The notes below the pieces were generated by a model that did not search any database, had not been told where the DNA came from, and saw only the letters and a list, made by a program, of their open reading frames with translations. The translations under genes were made by a program, and so were the position numbers. Of a stretch of DNA of 41,160 bases, positions 1-7,530 are shown piece after piece. This stretch comes from Arcobacter sp. (GTDB taxonomy: Bacteria > Acidobacteriota > Terriglobia > Bryobacterales > Bryobacteraceae), in assembly GCA_020723085.1 (NCBI GenBank), contig DYJN01000035.1:1-41160 (forward strand), in the 5' to 3' direction. Each line of letters opens with the position of its first letter. Position 1 is the first letter of the stretch.

Positions 1-1102
1 ATGGCTGCAGCGCGGGCTGCGCTTCCGCCGCGGGAGATTCCACTGCCGCCGGCGCCCCGGCGCGCGCGCCGAAAAAGCGCGGCAGTTGCATCGCCGCCAC
101 GACGAGCACCGCGATGGTCGCCACCGAACCGATGACCATATAGAGCGCGCGGTTGGAGTGCTTCCGCGGCTCCGGCACGGGCGGCGCGCCCCACGCCTGC
201 TCGGGACTCTGCGCCGCAGCGCTCCAATCGGCTGCTGCCGCCGCGGAAGCCGTGGCGGGCGGGGCTGCGGCGGCGCCGAGACTGGAAGCCAGGCTGCGCA
301 GCGCCGCACCCATCGCCGCGGCGCTCTGGAAGCGGCGGTTGCGGTCCTTCTCAATCGCCGTCAGGATGATGTCGTTCAGGCCCTGCGGCACGTCCGGCAT
401 GCATTGCGCCGGCGGCACCGGCATCTCCTGCAGGTGCTTGCGCATCAGCGAGTATTCACTGTCGGCTTCGAAGGGCACCCGCCCGGTGACGAGCTGATAC
501 AGCGTGATTCCCAACGAGTAGATGTCGGTGCGCGCGTCGATGTCCGGCGCGCCTTCGATCTGCTCCGGCGAAATGTAGGGCAGCGAGCCGACCATGAAGC
601 CCGTCTTCGTCATCGACCGGTCCTGCGCGAACTTGGCGATGCCGAAGTCGAGCAGCTTCACCACGCCGTCCGGCGTCAGCATCATGTTCGAGGGCTTCAG
701 GTCCCGGTGAATGATGCCCTTCGCGTGCGCGTAGGCAAGCGCATCGCAGACCTGTGCGATGTAGTTGATGGTTTCCTCGAGGCGCAGCGGCCCGGAGCGC
801 ACCAGTTCCTCCAGCGTTACGCCGTCGACGAACTCCATCAGCATCAGAAGCTGGTTTTCAAAGTGCAGCGCCGTGTGCAGCGCGGCGATGTTGGGATGGC
901 TCAGCGTCGCCTGCAGCTTGATCTCGCGGATGAACCGCTCGCCAAGCTCGGGGTACTCGGCCAGGTTCGGCAGCAGGATCTTCATGGCTTCCACACGGTC
1001 CGAGATCAGGTTGCGGACCTTGTACACCTTGCCCATGCCGCCGGCGCCGAGCACCGCCATTACTTCGTAGTCGCCGATCCTGTCCCCTGGCTGATAGGAC
1101 AT
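1..1102 (-). CDS. Transmembrane serine/threonine protein kinase, partial (C-terminus outside window)
   Basis: Hanks-type kinase, expected to phosphorylate Ser/Thr on cytoplasmic targets. The ATG at 1102 follows a strong AGGAGG. The kinase domain covers about residues 8-270: glycine loop GAGGMG, Lys in VEAMKIL, catalytic HRDLKPSN, metal-binding DFG and an SPEQIEG activation-segment end. An Ala/Pro-rich linker leads to one membrane segment near residues 325-345 (MVIGSVATIAVLVV), then an outside tail cut by the window start. It follows the CsgG-like gene by 31 bp on the same strand, so the two are probably co-transcribed. The kinase assignment is secure; the substrate and the nature of the outside domain are unknown. 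Confidence 0.93.
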   Translation of the reverse strand, partial: MSYQPGDRIGDYEVMAVLGAGGMGKVYKVRNLISDRVEAMKILLPNLAEYPELGERFIREIKLQATLSHPNIAALHTALHFENQLLMLMEFVDGVTLEELVRSGPLRLEETINYIAQVCDALAYAHAKGIIHRDLKPSNMMLTPDGVVKLLDFGIAKFAQDRSMTKTGFMVGSLPYISPEQIEGAPDIDARTDIYSLGITLYQLVTGRVPFEADSEYSLMRKHLQEMPVPPAQCMPDVPQGLNDIILTAIEKDRNRRFQSAAAMGAALRSLASSLGAAAAPPATASAAAAADWSAAAQSPEQAWGAPPVPEPRKHSNRALYMVIGSVATIAVLVVAAMQLPRFFGARAGAPAAVESPAAEAQPALQP

Positions 1103-1133
1103 CTCTCCTCCTTTGTCGAGCGCCTCCTCGCGC

Positions 1134-2102
1134 TCAGTTCCTGACCGTGTCTCCGACCTTCGGCGGCCTTGCGCCGTTGAAAGTGCCGACGGCCGACTCC
1201 TCGTCCGCCTCCGTGACCGTCAGCGTCCCCAGCGTGTCCTCGACCCTGCGGATGACGCGCCCCGTGGCGGGATCCTTGATCTCGCGGCCCACTCGCCGCA
1301 CACTCAGCACCATGCCCGGCCGCACCCCCGCCCGCGTGCCGACGTTGACGACCAGCGTGTTGCCCGTGACGTCGGCCACCAGGCCCTCCACCGGCCGGAC
1401 TTTGGCCTCGATCCGCACAGCATTCGCCGTGAGCTGTTTGGCGAGCGCGTCCACGGCTTGGCGCGTGGCTTCGCCCAGAATCGTGCTGGCGAAATTCGTG
1501 CTGCGCATGTCCATGGCGCCGCCTCCCGCCGAGCCGCCGCTTCCGCCCGCACCGAGCAGCGATGTCCCGCTGCGCTTGGATTCGCCGTTGCCCGTGGCGA
1601 CCGCCAGAATCTCGCCCGTCTCCACATTCACCAACCGCGCCGTTACAGCGACGACAGCCTTCGCCTTTCGGAGGCTCGTCCCGCCCAGCCCCCATTTGCC
1701 CACGGACCTGCCAAATCCGCCCAGCCCCACCTGCCGGTCGTCACGGCCGAATTGCGTGATCGAGCCGACGATGATCGCGTCCACCCCCAGCAGCCGCCCG
1801 ATCCGCGCCGCCGACGCCGGGTCGGCACGGTCGCTGTTGGAGAAGTTCTGCTCCGCCAGCAGCTTGTCCAGCGCCTTGCGCTCGATCACCGAATAGGCGC
1901 CGCCCTCCACCAGCTTCTCCACCAGCATGTCGCTGATGCCGGTCCCCACATCCACATCCGTGCCGAAGATGGCGGCTATGCCGCTGCGCACTGTCCCGTA
2001 ATCGAAATTCAGAACCGCCACCCGTTTCTTCTGCGGCGCCTGGCCCCAGGCGGCAGCCGCGCAAACCGCCAGGGCCAGCGTTCCAATCCAGCGATTCCTC
2101 AT
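1134..2102 (-). CDS. CsgG/HfaB-like exported protein
   Basis: About 322 aa. A signal peptide (MRNRWIGTLALAVCAAAAWG) precedes a CsgG-type fold: RVAVLNFDYG, ISDMLVEKLVEGGAYSVIER, and GVDAIIVGSITQFG. The family forms or assists outer-membrane secretion channels or acts as a periplasmic partner. The last 110 residues (from about VEGLVADVTGN) form a separate beta-rich domain absent from curli CsgG. The Cys in the signal peptide is in a poor lipobox, so lipidation is doubtful. ATG 2102 is preferred over the in-frame GTG at 2120 because GGAGGT lies 10 nt upstream of the ATG. No curli subunit gene is nearby, so a curli role is not supported. It is the upstream partner of the Ser/Thr kinase gene. Confidence 0.85.
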   Translation of the reverse strand: MRNRWIGTLALAVCAAAAWGQAPQKKRVAVLNFDYGTVRSGIAAIFGTDVDVGTGISDMLVEKLVEGGAYSVIERKALDKLLAEQNFSNSDRADPASAARIGRLLGVDAIIVGSITQFGRDDRQVGLGGFGRSVGKWGLGGTSLRKAKAVVAVTARLVNVETGEILAVATGNGESKRSGTSLLGAGGSGGSAGGGAMDMRSTNFASTILGEATRQAVDALAKQLTANAVRIEAKVRPVEGLVADVTGNTLVVNVGTRAGVRPGMVLSVRRVGREIKDPATGRVIRRVEDTLGTLTVTEADEESAVGTFNGARPPKVGDTVRN

Positions 2103-2203
2103 ATCAGGCCATACCTCCACTAAAGGCGGGCAATCCTCCGCACTGCCTCCATTAGATTAAACGAAGAATCCGCCCGGTACAAGCGGCAACAAGACCTGAT
2201 TTT

Positions 2204-3319
2204 TCAGGGAATCCATGCCTTCCCCGTCGCCGATGCGTCATAACCGGCCGCCGCCTCCAGCCGCCGGCGGAAACCGCCTGTCGAGAGCGTGTCGAACACC
2301 GCCCGCACAGGCCGCAATTGCAGATCCTCCCGCCGCGCGGCAAGGTCGAACCGCTCTTCTTCCAACGGAATAAAGTCCAGCCCGAAGGCGCGAGCCGCCG
2401 AAGATGCGGCCACGCAACAGTCGGCCTCGCCGCGCGCCACCGCCGCCGCCGCCGGTAGATGGCCCTCGGCGATCTTGTCATAGCCGTGAATCTGACTCTT
2501 TTTCAGGCCTGCCCGCCTCAGCTCCCGGTCCAGCAGGGAGCGGCTTCCGGCGCCCGCCTCGCGGTTCACAAACCGCACCCCGCGCCGCGCCAGATCCTCC
2601 ACCCCGCGCAGCCCCAGCGGATTGCCCCGCGCCACAACCAGCCCTTCCTCCCATCGCGCAAACGTCACCACGGCCAGCTCCTCGCCCGGAAACGCGCGGC
2701 GCAGCTGCGGCAGATTCCACTCCCCCGTAGCCGCGTCTTTCAGATGAACGCCGGCCACCCGCACGTGCCCGCGCTTCAGCAGATCCAACGCCGTCCGGCT
2801 CGAAACCGGCGCCAGCAGCACGCGTGCGCCACCCGCCGACTGAACCGCCGCTGCCAGCAGCCCCAAGGCCGGGTCGCAGCCCGCCACCGCCACGGTCTTC
2901 TCGCCGCTCTCCGGGCACGCCATCTCCACTTCCACCTGCATGCCGCCCAGCAGGCGCACGATCCTCCCGTCGCTCTGCGCCAGAAAGTAGCCCTGCCTCC
3001 GGCACGGCGCGCAGACCCAGCCCGAAGCGCATCGCGCCATCCGCACCGGCGCCCCCGCTTCAGGCCTGCCCGCGATCATCGTGGCCCGGCACAGCCGCGG
3101 CGCGGACTCCGCCTCTCCGCCTCCGAGCGCGAACAACTGCTCCACCGGCACGTCCAGCGCGGCCGCCATCCGCAGCGCCACGGCCGTGTTCGGGATGAAC
3201 GACCCGTTCTCGATCGCGTACACCGTCTGCCGGCTTACCCCGGCCAGCCGGCCCAGCGCCGCTGCGCTGAGGCCGCGCGCCGCCCGGACTTCCGCCAGCC
3301 GCACCCGGATGTCTTCCAT
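2204..3319 (-). CDS. HTH (XRE) regulator with molybdate-type periplasmic-binding-like domain
   Basis: 371 aa. Residues 1-65 are an XRE-type helix-turn-helix (LGRLAGVSRQTVYAIENGSF). From about residue 140 on it resembles the cytoplasmic COG1910 substrate-binding domain: AGCDPALGLLAA, ALDLLKRGHVRVAGVHLKD, EEGLVVARGNPLGL and VNREAGAGSRSLLDREL. Such proteins are one-component regulators sensing small oxyanions such as molybdate or tungstate, or related ligands. A Cys pair (WVCAPCR, near residue 105) sits between the domains. It is divergent from the TonB receptor gene with 78 bp between start codons, so it probably regulates that receptor and the NTPase fusion downstream. The ligand is inferred, not shown. 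Confidence 0.88.
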   Translation of the reverse strand: MEDIRVRLAEVRAARGLSAAALGRLAGVSRQTVYAIENGSFIPNTAVALRMAAALDVPVEQLFALGGGEAESAPRLCRATMIAGRPEAGAPVRMARCASGWVCAPCRRQGYFLAQSDGRIVRLLGGMQVEVEMACPESGEKTVAVAGCDPALGLLAAAVQSAGGARVLLAPVSSRTALDLLKRGHVRVAGVHLKDAATGEWNLPQLRRAFPGEELAVVTFARWEEGLVVARGNPLGLRGVEDLARRGVRFVNREAGAGSRSLLDRELRRAGLKKSQIHGYDKIAEGHLPAAAAVARGEADCCVAASSAARAFGLDFIPLEEERFDLAARREDLQLRPVRAVFDTLSTGGFRRRLEAAAGYDASATGKAWIP

Positions 3320-3381
3320 CGGCTTCGTTCTCCAGACTCGCCCGCCGCCCGGCGTCGAGTCAAGACGTTCCGCCTCAATGA

Positions 3382-3387
3382 TATACT
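3382..3387 (+). promoter_or_regulatory. Candidate -10 element of the TonB receptor gene
   Basis: TATACT lies in a locally AT-rich patch of the 78 bp regulator/receptor spacer and ends 10 nt before the receptor ATG, so the transcript would have almost no leader. No convincing -35 was found 16-18 nt upstream, which would suit activation by the divergent regulator. Confidence 0.45.
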
Positions 3388-3397
3388 AAACGCTACA

Positions 3398-5620
3398 ATG
3401 TCAAAGATACGAGACGCCCTCGCGTTTTTCGCGCTCGCCTGCGCCTCCATCCTCCCGGCCGCTGCCCAGAGCGCCCCTTCCGCCGTGCAATGGCTCACCG
3501 CGCTCCAGTCCCTCCAGCAGCGGCTCGGCTCGGAAGGCCCCGTCAGCAGCGCGGAGTTGCAGGCCATCGCCTCCGAACTGCGCTTCCTCCAGCGCGAGAT
3601 CTCGCTCAGCCGAACGCTCCGGACCGGCCCTGTTCCCGGCCCCCAGGACGCCGCCGGCCTCCGGCAGTACGCCGCGCGCCTGCGCGCGGAGATCGAAGAG
3701 CAGGAGCGGCAGCGCCCCGGCGGCGCCTTCCGCCTCGGCCGCATGGGCATCGACGTCGCCGCGCCGGGACCCCAGGCGCCCGTGGCCACCGTCGAGGATG
3801 AGGCCTCCTGGCGCGACTGGAACCAGCCCGTCCTCTCCGCCGCCCTCGAGAGCTTCCCCGGCGTCACCCTCCAGCGCACCGGCGCCCGCAACGAGCACGC
3901 CGTCTTCGTCCGCGGCTTCGACGTCCGCCAGACGCCGCTCTATATCGACGGCATCCCGGTCTACATCCCCTATGACGGCTACGTCGATTTGGACCGCTTC
4001 GTCACCAGCGGCGTGCAGGAGATCCAGCTGGCCAAGGGCTTCACCTCGCCCCTTTACGGCCCCAACGCCTTCGGCGGCGCCATCAATATCGTCTCCAAAG
4101 AGCCGGAATCCCGCCTCGGCATCGACGGCGGCCAGGGGGTCGCCAGCGGCGGGTTGCTGGACACCTGGCTCAACGTGGGCAGCCGGTGGGGGAAGGGCTG
4201 GCTGAGCGGCGGCATCTCACGGCTTTCTGCGGAGGACTTCCCCCTGCCCGGCAGTTTCCGCCCCACGCCGGCGCAGCCTGCCGGAGAACGGTTGAACGCG
4301 GGCTTCGAAGATCTCGACCTGCGCCTTCGCGCGGCTTGGACGCCACAGTCCGATGCGCAGTATGTGTTTTCCTACTACCGCCACAACGGCGAAAAGGAGC
4401 AGCCCCCTTACGCCGGCGCCGACCCATCGGTCCGGGTGCGCTACTGGCAGTGGCCCATGTGGGACAAGGAGAGCTTCTACTTCTCCGCGCGCGGCCGCGC
4501 CCGCCCCTCCGGCGCCTGGACGGCGCGGCTGTTTTACGACAAATTCGACAACCTGCTGCGCTCCTTCGACGACGCCCGCTATGCGGCGCAGACGTTCCGC
4601 AGCTCCTTCAGCAGCTATTACGATGACGACGCCTGGGGCGGCTCCGGACAGTATTCGCTGCGCGCCGGCCGCCGCCACACGCTGCACGGCTCGCTCTTCT
4701 ATAAAGACGACACCCACCGCGAGCACAATCTCGGCCAGCCCTGGCGCAGCTTTCGCGACCGCTCCGTTTCGGCCGGCTTCCAGGACAACGTGCAATTGGC
4801 GGAGCGCACCTCGGCCGTCCTCGGCTTCAGCGCCGACCGGCTGAGCGTGCTCAACGCCATGGACTTCCAGAACGGCCGGATCTCGCCCTTCCCGCGCAAC
4901 TCGATGGCCGCCGTCAACGGTCAGGCGGGCGTGTTTCACTCGCTCGGCGATTCCACCAGGCTCCGGTTCACCTTCGCCCGCAAGACCCGCCTGCCCACCA
5001 TGAAAGACCGGTACTCCTACCGGCTGGGCGTCGCAGTCCCCAACCCGGATCTCGGCGCGGAATCCGTCGCGCATTGGGAGGCCGGCGCAGCCCGGCTCTT
5101 CGGCCGCTCCACGCTGGCCGACGTCTCGTTCTTCTGGAGCGAGATCGGCGGCCTCGCGCAGCGCTTCTTCCTCCAGCCCAATCTCTGGCAGCTCCGCAAC
5201 CTCGGCGATGCCCGGCACCGCGGCGCCGAACTCTCCCTCCGCGGCACGGCCTCGCACAGGCTGGCCTGGGACGCCAACTACGCCTACATCGACCGGAAGT
5301 TCCTCTCCGGCGGCGGCGTCGTTCTTGTCGACGTGCCCCGCCACAGTGGAACCGCCCGCCTGAGCTGCACGCCGTGGCCGCGGCTGAGCCTCCAGGCCAG
5401 CCTCCAGGCGGAATCCGGCCGGCTGTATCAGAACGACGCCGGCCGCACGGGACGCGTGCCGGGCTTCGCCGTGCCCGGCTTCGGCGCGATCCTGCGGCTG
5501 CACGCGGCGGCCGATCTCCTGGCGGGCGTCGACAACGTGGGCGACCGCTTCTACTTCATCTCGGAAGGCTATCCTGAAGCAGGCCGCACATTCTATGTCA
5601 AGCTCCGTTTCCGCCTCTGA
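3398..5620 (+). CDS. TonB-dependent outer-membrane receptor
   Basis: 740 aa receptor for energised uptake of a scarce ligand across the outer membrane. The ATG at 3398 starts a clear signal peptide (ALAFFALACASILPAAAQ). Residues about 25-115 are a helical, Gln/Glu/Arg-rich extension. The plug follows (VLSAALESFPGVTLQR, VFVRGFDVRQTPLYIDGIPV, LYGPNAFGGAINIVSKEPE), then a beta barrel ending in the aromatic strand FYVKLRFRL. Its last 26 nt overlap the next gene, so translation is probably coupled. No TonB box could be pinned down. The ligand is unknown; the neighbouring molybdate-type regulator suggests a metal or oxyanion chelate. Longer in-frame starts upstream lie antisense to the regulator and are rejected. 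Confidence 0.93.
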   Translation: MSKIRDALAFFALACASILPAAAQSAPSAVQWLTALQSLQQRLGSEGPVSSAELQAIASELRFLQREISLSRTLRTGPVPGPQDAAGLRQYAARLRAEIEEQERQRPGGAFRLGRMGIDVAAPGPQAPVATVEDEASWRDWNQPVLSAALESFPGVTLQRTGARNEHAVFVRGFDVRQTPLYIDGIPVYIPYDGYVDLDRFVTSGVQEIQLAKGFTSPLYGPNAFGGAINIVSKEPESRLGIDGGQGVASGGLLDTWLNVGSRWGKGWLSGGISRLSAEDFPLPGSFRPTPAQPAGERLNAGFEDLDLRLRAAWTPQSDAQYVFSYYRHNGEKEQPPYAGADPSVRVRYWQWPMWDKESFYFSARGRARPSGAWTARLFYDKFDNLLRSFDDARYAAQTFRSSFSSYYDDDAWGGSGQYSLRAGRRHTLHGSLFYKDDTHREHNLGQPWRSFRDRSVSAGFQDNVQLAERTSAVLGFSADRLSVLNAMDFQNGRISPFPRNSMAAVNGQAGVFHSLGDSTRLRFTFARKTRLPTMKDRYSYRLGVAVPNPDLGAESVAHWEAGAARLFGRSTLADVSFFWSEIGGLAQRFFLQPNLWQLRNLGDARHRGAELSLRGTASHRLAWDANYAYIDRKFLSGGGVVLVDVPRHSGTARLSCTPWPRLSLQASLQAESGRLYQNDAGRTGRVPGFAVPGFGAILRLHAAADLLAGVDNVGDRFYFISEGYPEAGRTFYVKLRFRL

Positions 5621-7322
5621 GCCGACGCGCCTGTGGACGCGCGCGGCCGCGCTCGGCAGCCTGTGGGCGGCGCTCGAGATCACCTTCGGCAGCCTCCTGC
5701 ATAACCTCCGCATCCCGTTCGCGGGCACCGCGCTGGCTGCTGCCGGAGCGCTCCTGATGACCACCGCCATCCAGCGCTGGCCCTCGCCGGGCCTTGTCTG
5801 GCGCGCGGCCCTGATCGCCGCCCTGATGAAGTCCATCTCGCCGAGCGCGATCATCCTCGGCCCGATGGCCGGCATCTTCGCCGAAGGCGTGATTCTCTTC
5901 CTCGTCTTGCGCCTGCTCGGCCGCGGATTCCCAGGCTGCCTGCTGGGCGGAGCCTTGGCCGTCAGCTGGACGCTGGCGCAGAAGATCCTGTCGCTGTTGA
6001 TCACCTACGGCCTCAACTTCATCGCACTGTACGAAGGGCTGGTGCGCTTCGCCGCCCGGGCGACAGGGTGGCGAGCCCTCGGCCCCGGGGACGTCGTGCT
6101 CGCGCTGTTGGCCGTGCAAGCCGCGCTCGGCGCCGCCGCCGGCGCGGCGGGTTGGTGGCTGGGCCGCCGGCGGCGCGGGAGCGGCCTCGTCCAGCTCGGC
6201 AGAACCGCCGTCGCGTACTCGGCTCCTTCCCCCGCCGCCGCCGAACCCGGCCACCCGGCCGCGCTGCCGCTGCTCGCCCTCTCGCTCGTCCTCGGGCTGT
6301 GGTGGATCGGCCGCGCCGGACTCCTGCCCGGTGGTGCAGCTCTGCTGGCTGCCGTCGCCTTCATCGCATCCCGCTACCGCCGCGGCATGCGCCGCCTCGC
6401 CAAGCCGCGGCTCTGGATCGAACTGACGGCCGTGCTGCTCCTGTCCGGACTCCTGCTCGGCGCGCTCGGCAGCGGCCAGAGTTGGCGCAGCGGCCTGCTC
6501 GCCGGCGCCGGCATGACCGTGCGAGCCGTGTTCGTCGTCGTGATGTTTTCCGCCATCGGCATGGAACTGAAGCGCGCTCCCTGGATTCAGCGGCTGAGCC
6601 GCGGGCGCTTCGCTCCCGCCCATCAGGCGCTGGAGGCCGCCTTCCAGGCGCTGCCCGATTTCATCGCGTCCCTGCGCGATCTGCCCGCCGTGTGGCGCCG
6701 CCCGCTCCGCGCCGTCTCCGAACTGCTTGACCGCGCCGAGCTCTGGCAGCAGGAGTTCGAGCGCCGCCACCTGCGCGCCCCCCGCATCATCCTCACCGGC
6801 CCCAGAGGCGCCGGCAAGACCACCCTGCTCGAATCCGCGGCGCGGAGCCTTCAGGCCTTGGGGCTGCGCCCCGCCGGCATCCTCTCGCCCGGCTACTTCG
6901 AAAACGGCCGGCGCGTGCGCTACGAAATCCTGATCCTCGACACCGGCGAGCGGCTCCCTCTGGCCGAGCGCGATGGCAACGCGCCGCCGGACTCCGGCGG
7001 CTGTTATCGCTTCCAGCCCGGGACCATCGCCGCCGGGCTCCAGGCGCTCTCTGACGGCCGGCTCGCCGCCGCGGACGTCGTCATCGTCGACGAAGTCGGC
7101 CCGATGGAACTGCGCGGCGAAGGCTGGGCCCCCGCGCTCGACGCCGTCGCCGCGATGCCTGCCCCCATGGTGTGGGTCGTCCGTCCCAATCTGGTCGACG
7201 AAGTCCGCCGCCGCTGGCGATGGCATGAGGCGGAAGTGATCGAAGCCGCCTCTGCCGGCGCGGCGGAGCTCGCCGCCAGGCTCGCTCAGGCGGTTCCCGC
7301 GCGCCAGCCCGCGCGCGCCTGA
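5595..7322 (+). CDS. Polytopic membrane protein fused to a THEP1-type NTPase
   Basis: 575 aa with two parts. Residues about 12-190 contain several membrane helices resembling a small-solute (ECF S-like) integral membrane domain (ALEITFGSLLHNLRIPFAG, SPSAIILGPMAGIFAEGV). A second hydrophobic block at 222-325 ends in VRAVFVVVMFSAIGMEL, then a charged helical linker. Residues about 396-560 are a P-loop NTPase of the THEP1 (NTPase_1) type: Walker A GPRGAGKTT at 402-410 and Walker B VIVDEVGPMEL near 496-506. No ABC signature is present. It overlaps the TonB receptor gene, implying a shared pathway, perhaps inner-membrane uptake of the receptor's ligand. The NTPase call is firm; the S/T-like reading of the membrane part is tentative. 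Confidence 0.8.
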   Translation: MSSSVSASEPTRLWTRAAALGSLWAALEITFGSLLHNLRIPFAGTALAAAGALLMTTAIQRWPSPGLVWRAALIAALMKSISPSAIILGPMAGIFAEGVILFLVLRLLGRGFPGCLLGGALAVSWTLAQKILSLLITYGLNFIALYEGLVRFAARATGWRALGPGDVVLALLAVQAALGAAAGAAGWWLGRRRRGSGLVQLGRTAVAYSAPSPAAAEPGHPAALPLLALSLVLGLWWIGRAGLLPGGAALLAAVAFIASRYRRGMRRLAKPRLWIELTAVLLLSGLLLGALGSGQSWRSGLLAGAGMTVRAVFVVVMFSAIGMELKRAPWIQRLSRGRFAPAHQALEAAFQALPDFIASLRDLPAVWRRPLRAVSELLDRAELWQQEFERRHLRAPRIILTGPRGAGKTTLLESAARSLQALGLRPAGILSPGYFENGRRVRYEILILDTGERLPLAERDGNAPPDSGGCYRFQPGTIAAGLQALSDGRLAAADVVIVDEVGPMELRGEGWAPALDAVAAMPAPMVWVVRPNLVDEVRRRWRWHEAEVIEAASAGAAELAARLAQAVPARQPARA

Positions 7323-7323
7323 C

Positions 7324-7530
7324 TCACCCCTGGTTCTCCTTCCACTCCTCGTACCACGCCATCTGGATTGCTTCGAGCTTCGCCTCGTTCGACGCCGCCG
7401 GGTCGCCGTCGAAGCCCTCGAGCCCGGTCACCATGCGGTGCAGATCCGTGAAGCGCACCGTCAGCGGGTCGATGTCCGGGTGCGCCTCGTACAGCGCCAT
7501 GCCGATGTCTTCAAAATCGTTCCACGTCAT
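7324..7530 (-). CDS. iscX: Fe-S assembly protein IscX
   Basis: 68 aa acidic protein of the usual IscX size. It begins [19 protein letters not shown] and contains the characteristic [10 protein letters not shown] and ending [13 protein letters not shown]. IscX binds IscS and iron and is thought to tune the rate of cluster assembly. It is the last gene of the isc operon and overlaps hscA by 20 bp. In the classical order a ferredoxin gene would sit between hscA and iscX; it is missing here. Its stop is directly adjacent to the stop of the convergent membrane-NTPase gene, with no room for a terminator. Confidence 0.95.
   Translation of the reverse strand: MTWNDFEDIGMALYEAHPDIDPLTVRFTDLHRMVTGLEGFDGDPAASNEAKLEAIQMAWYEEWKENQG

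Noticed and set aside
4217-6004. Long 595-codon minus-strand ORF opposite the TonB receptor
   Set aside because: It mirrors a clearly coding gene and its translation is Arg/Ala/Gly-rich without motifs; high GC suppresses stops on the opposite strand.
5598-7226. 542-codon minus-strand ORF opposite the membrane-NTPase fusion
   Set aside because: Low-complexity Gly/Ala/Gln sequence with no domain, fully antisense to a gene with intact Walker motifs.
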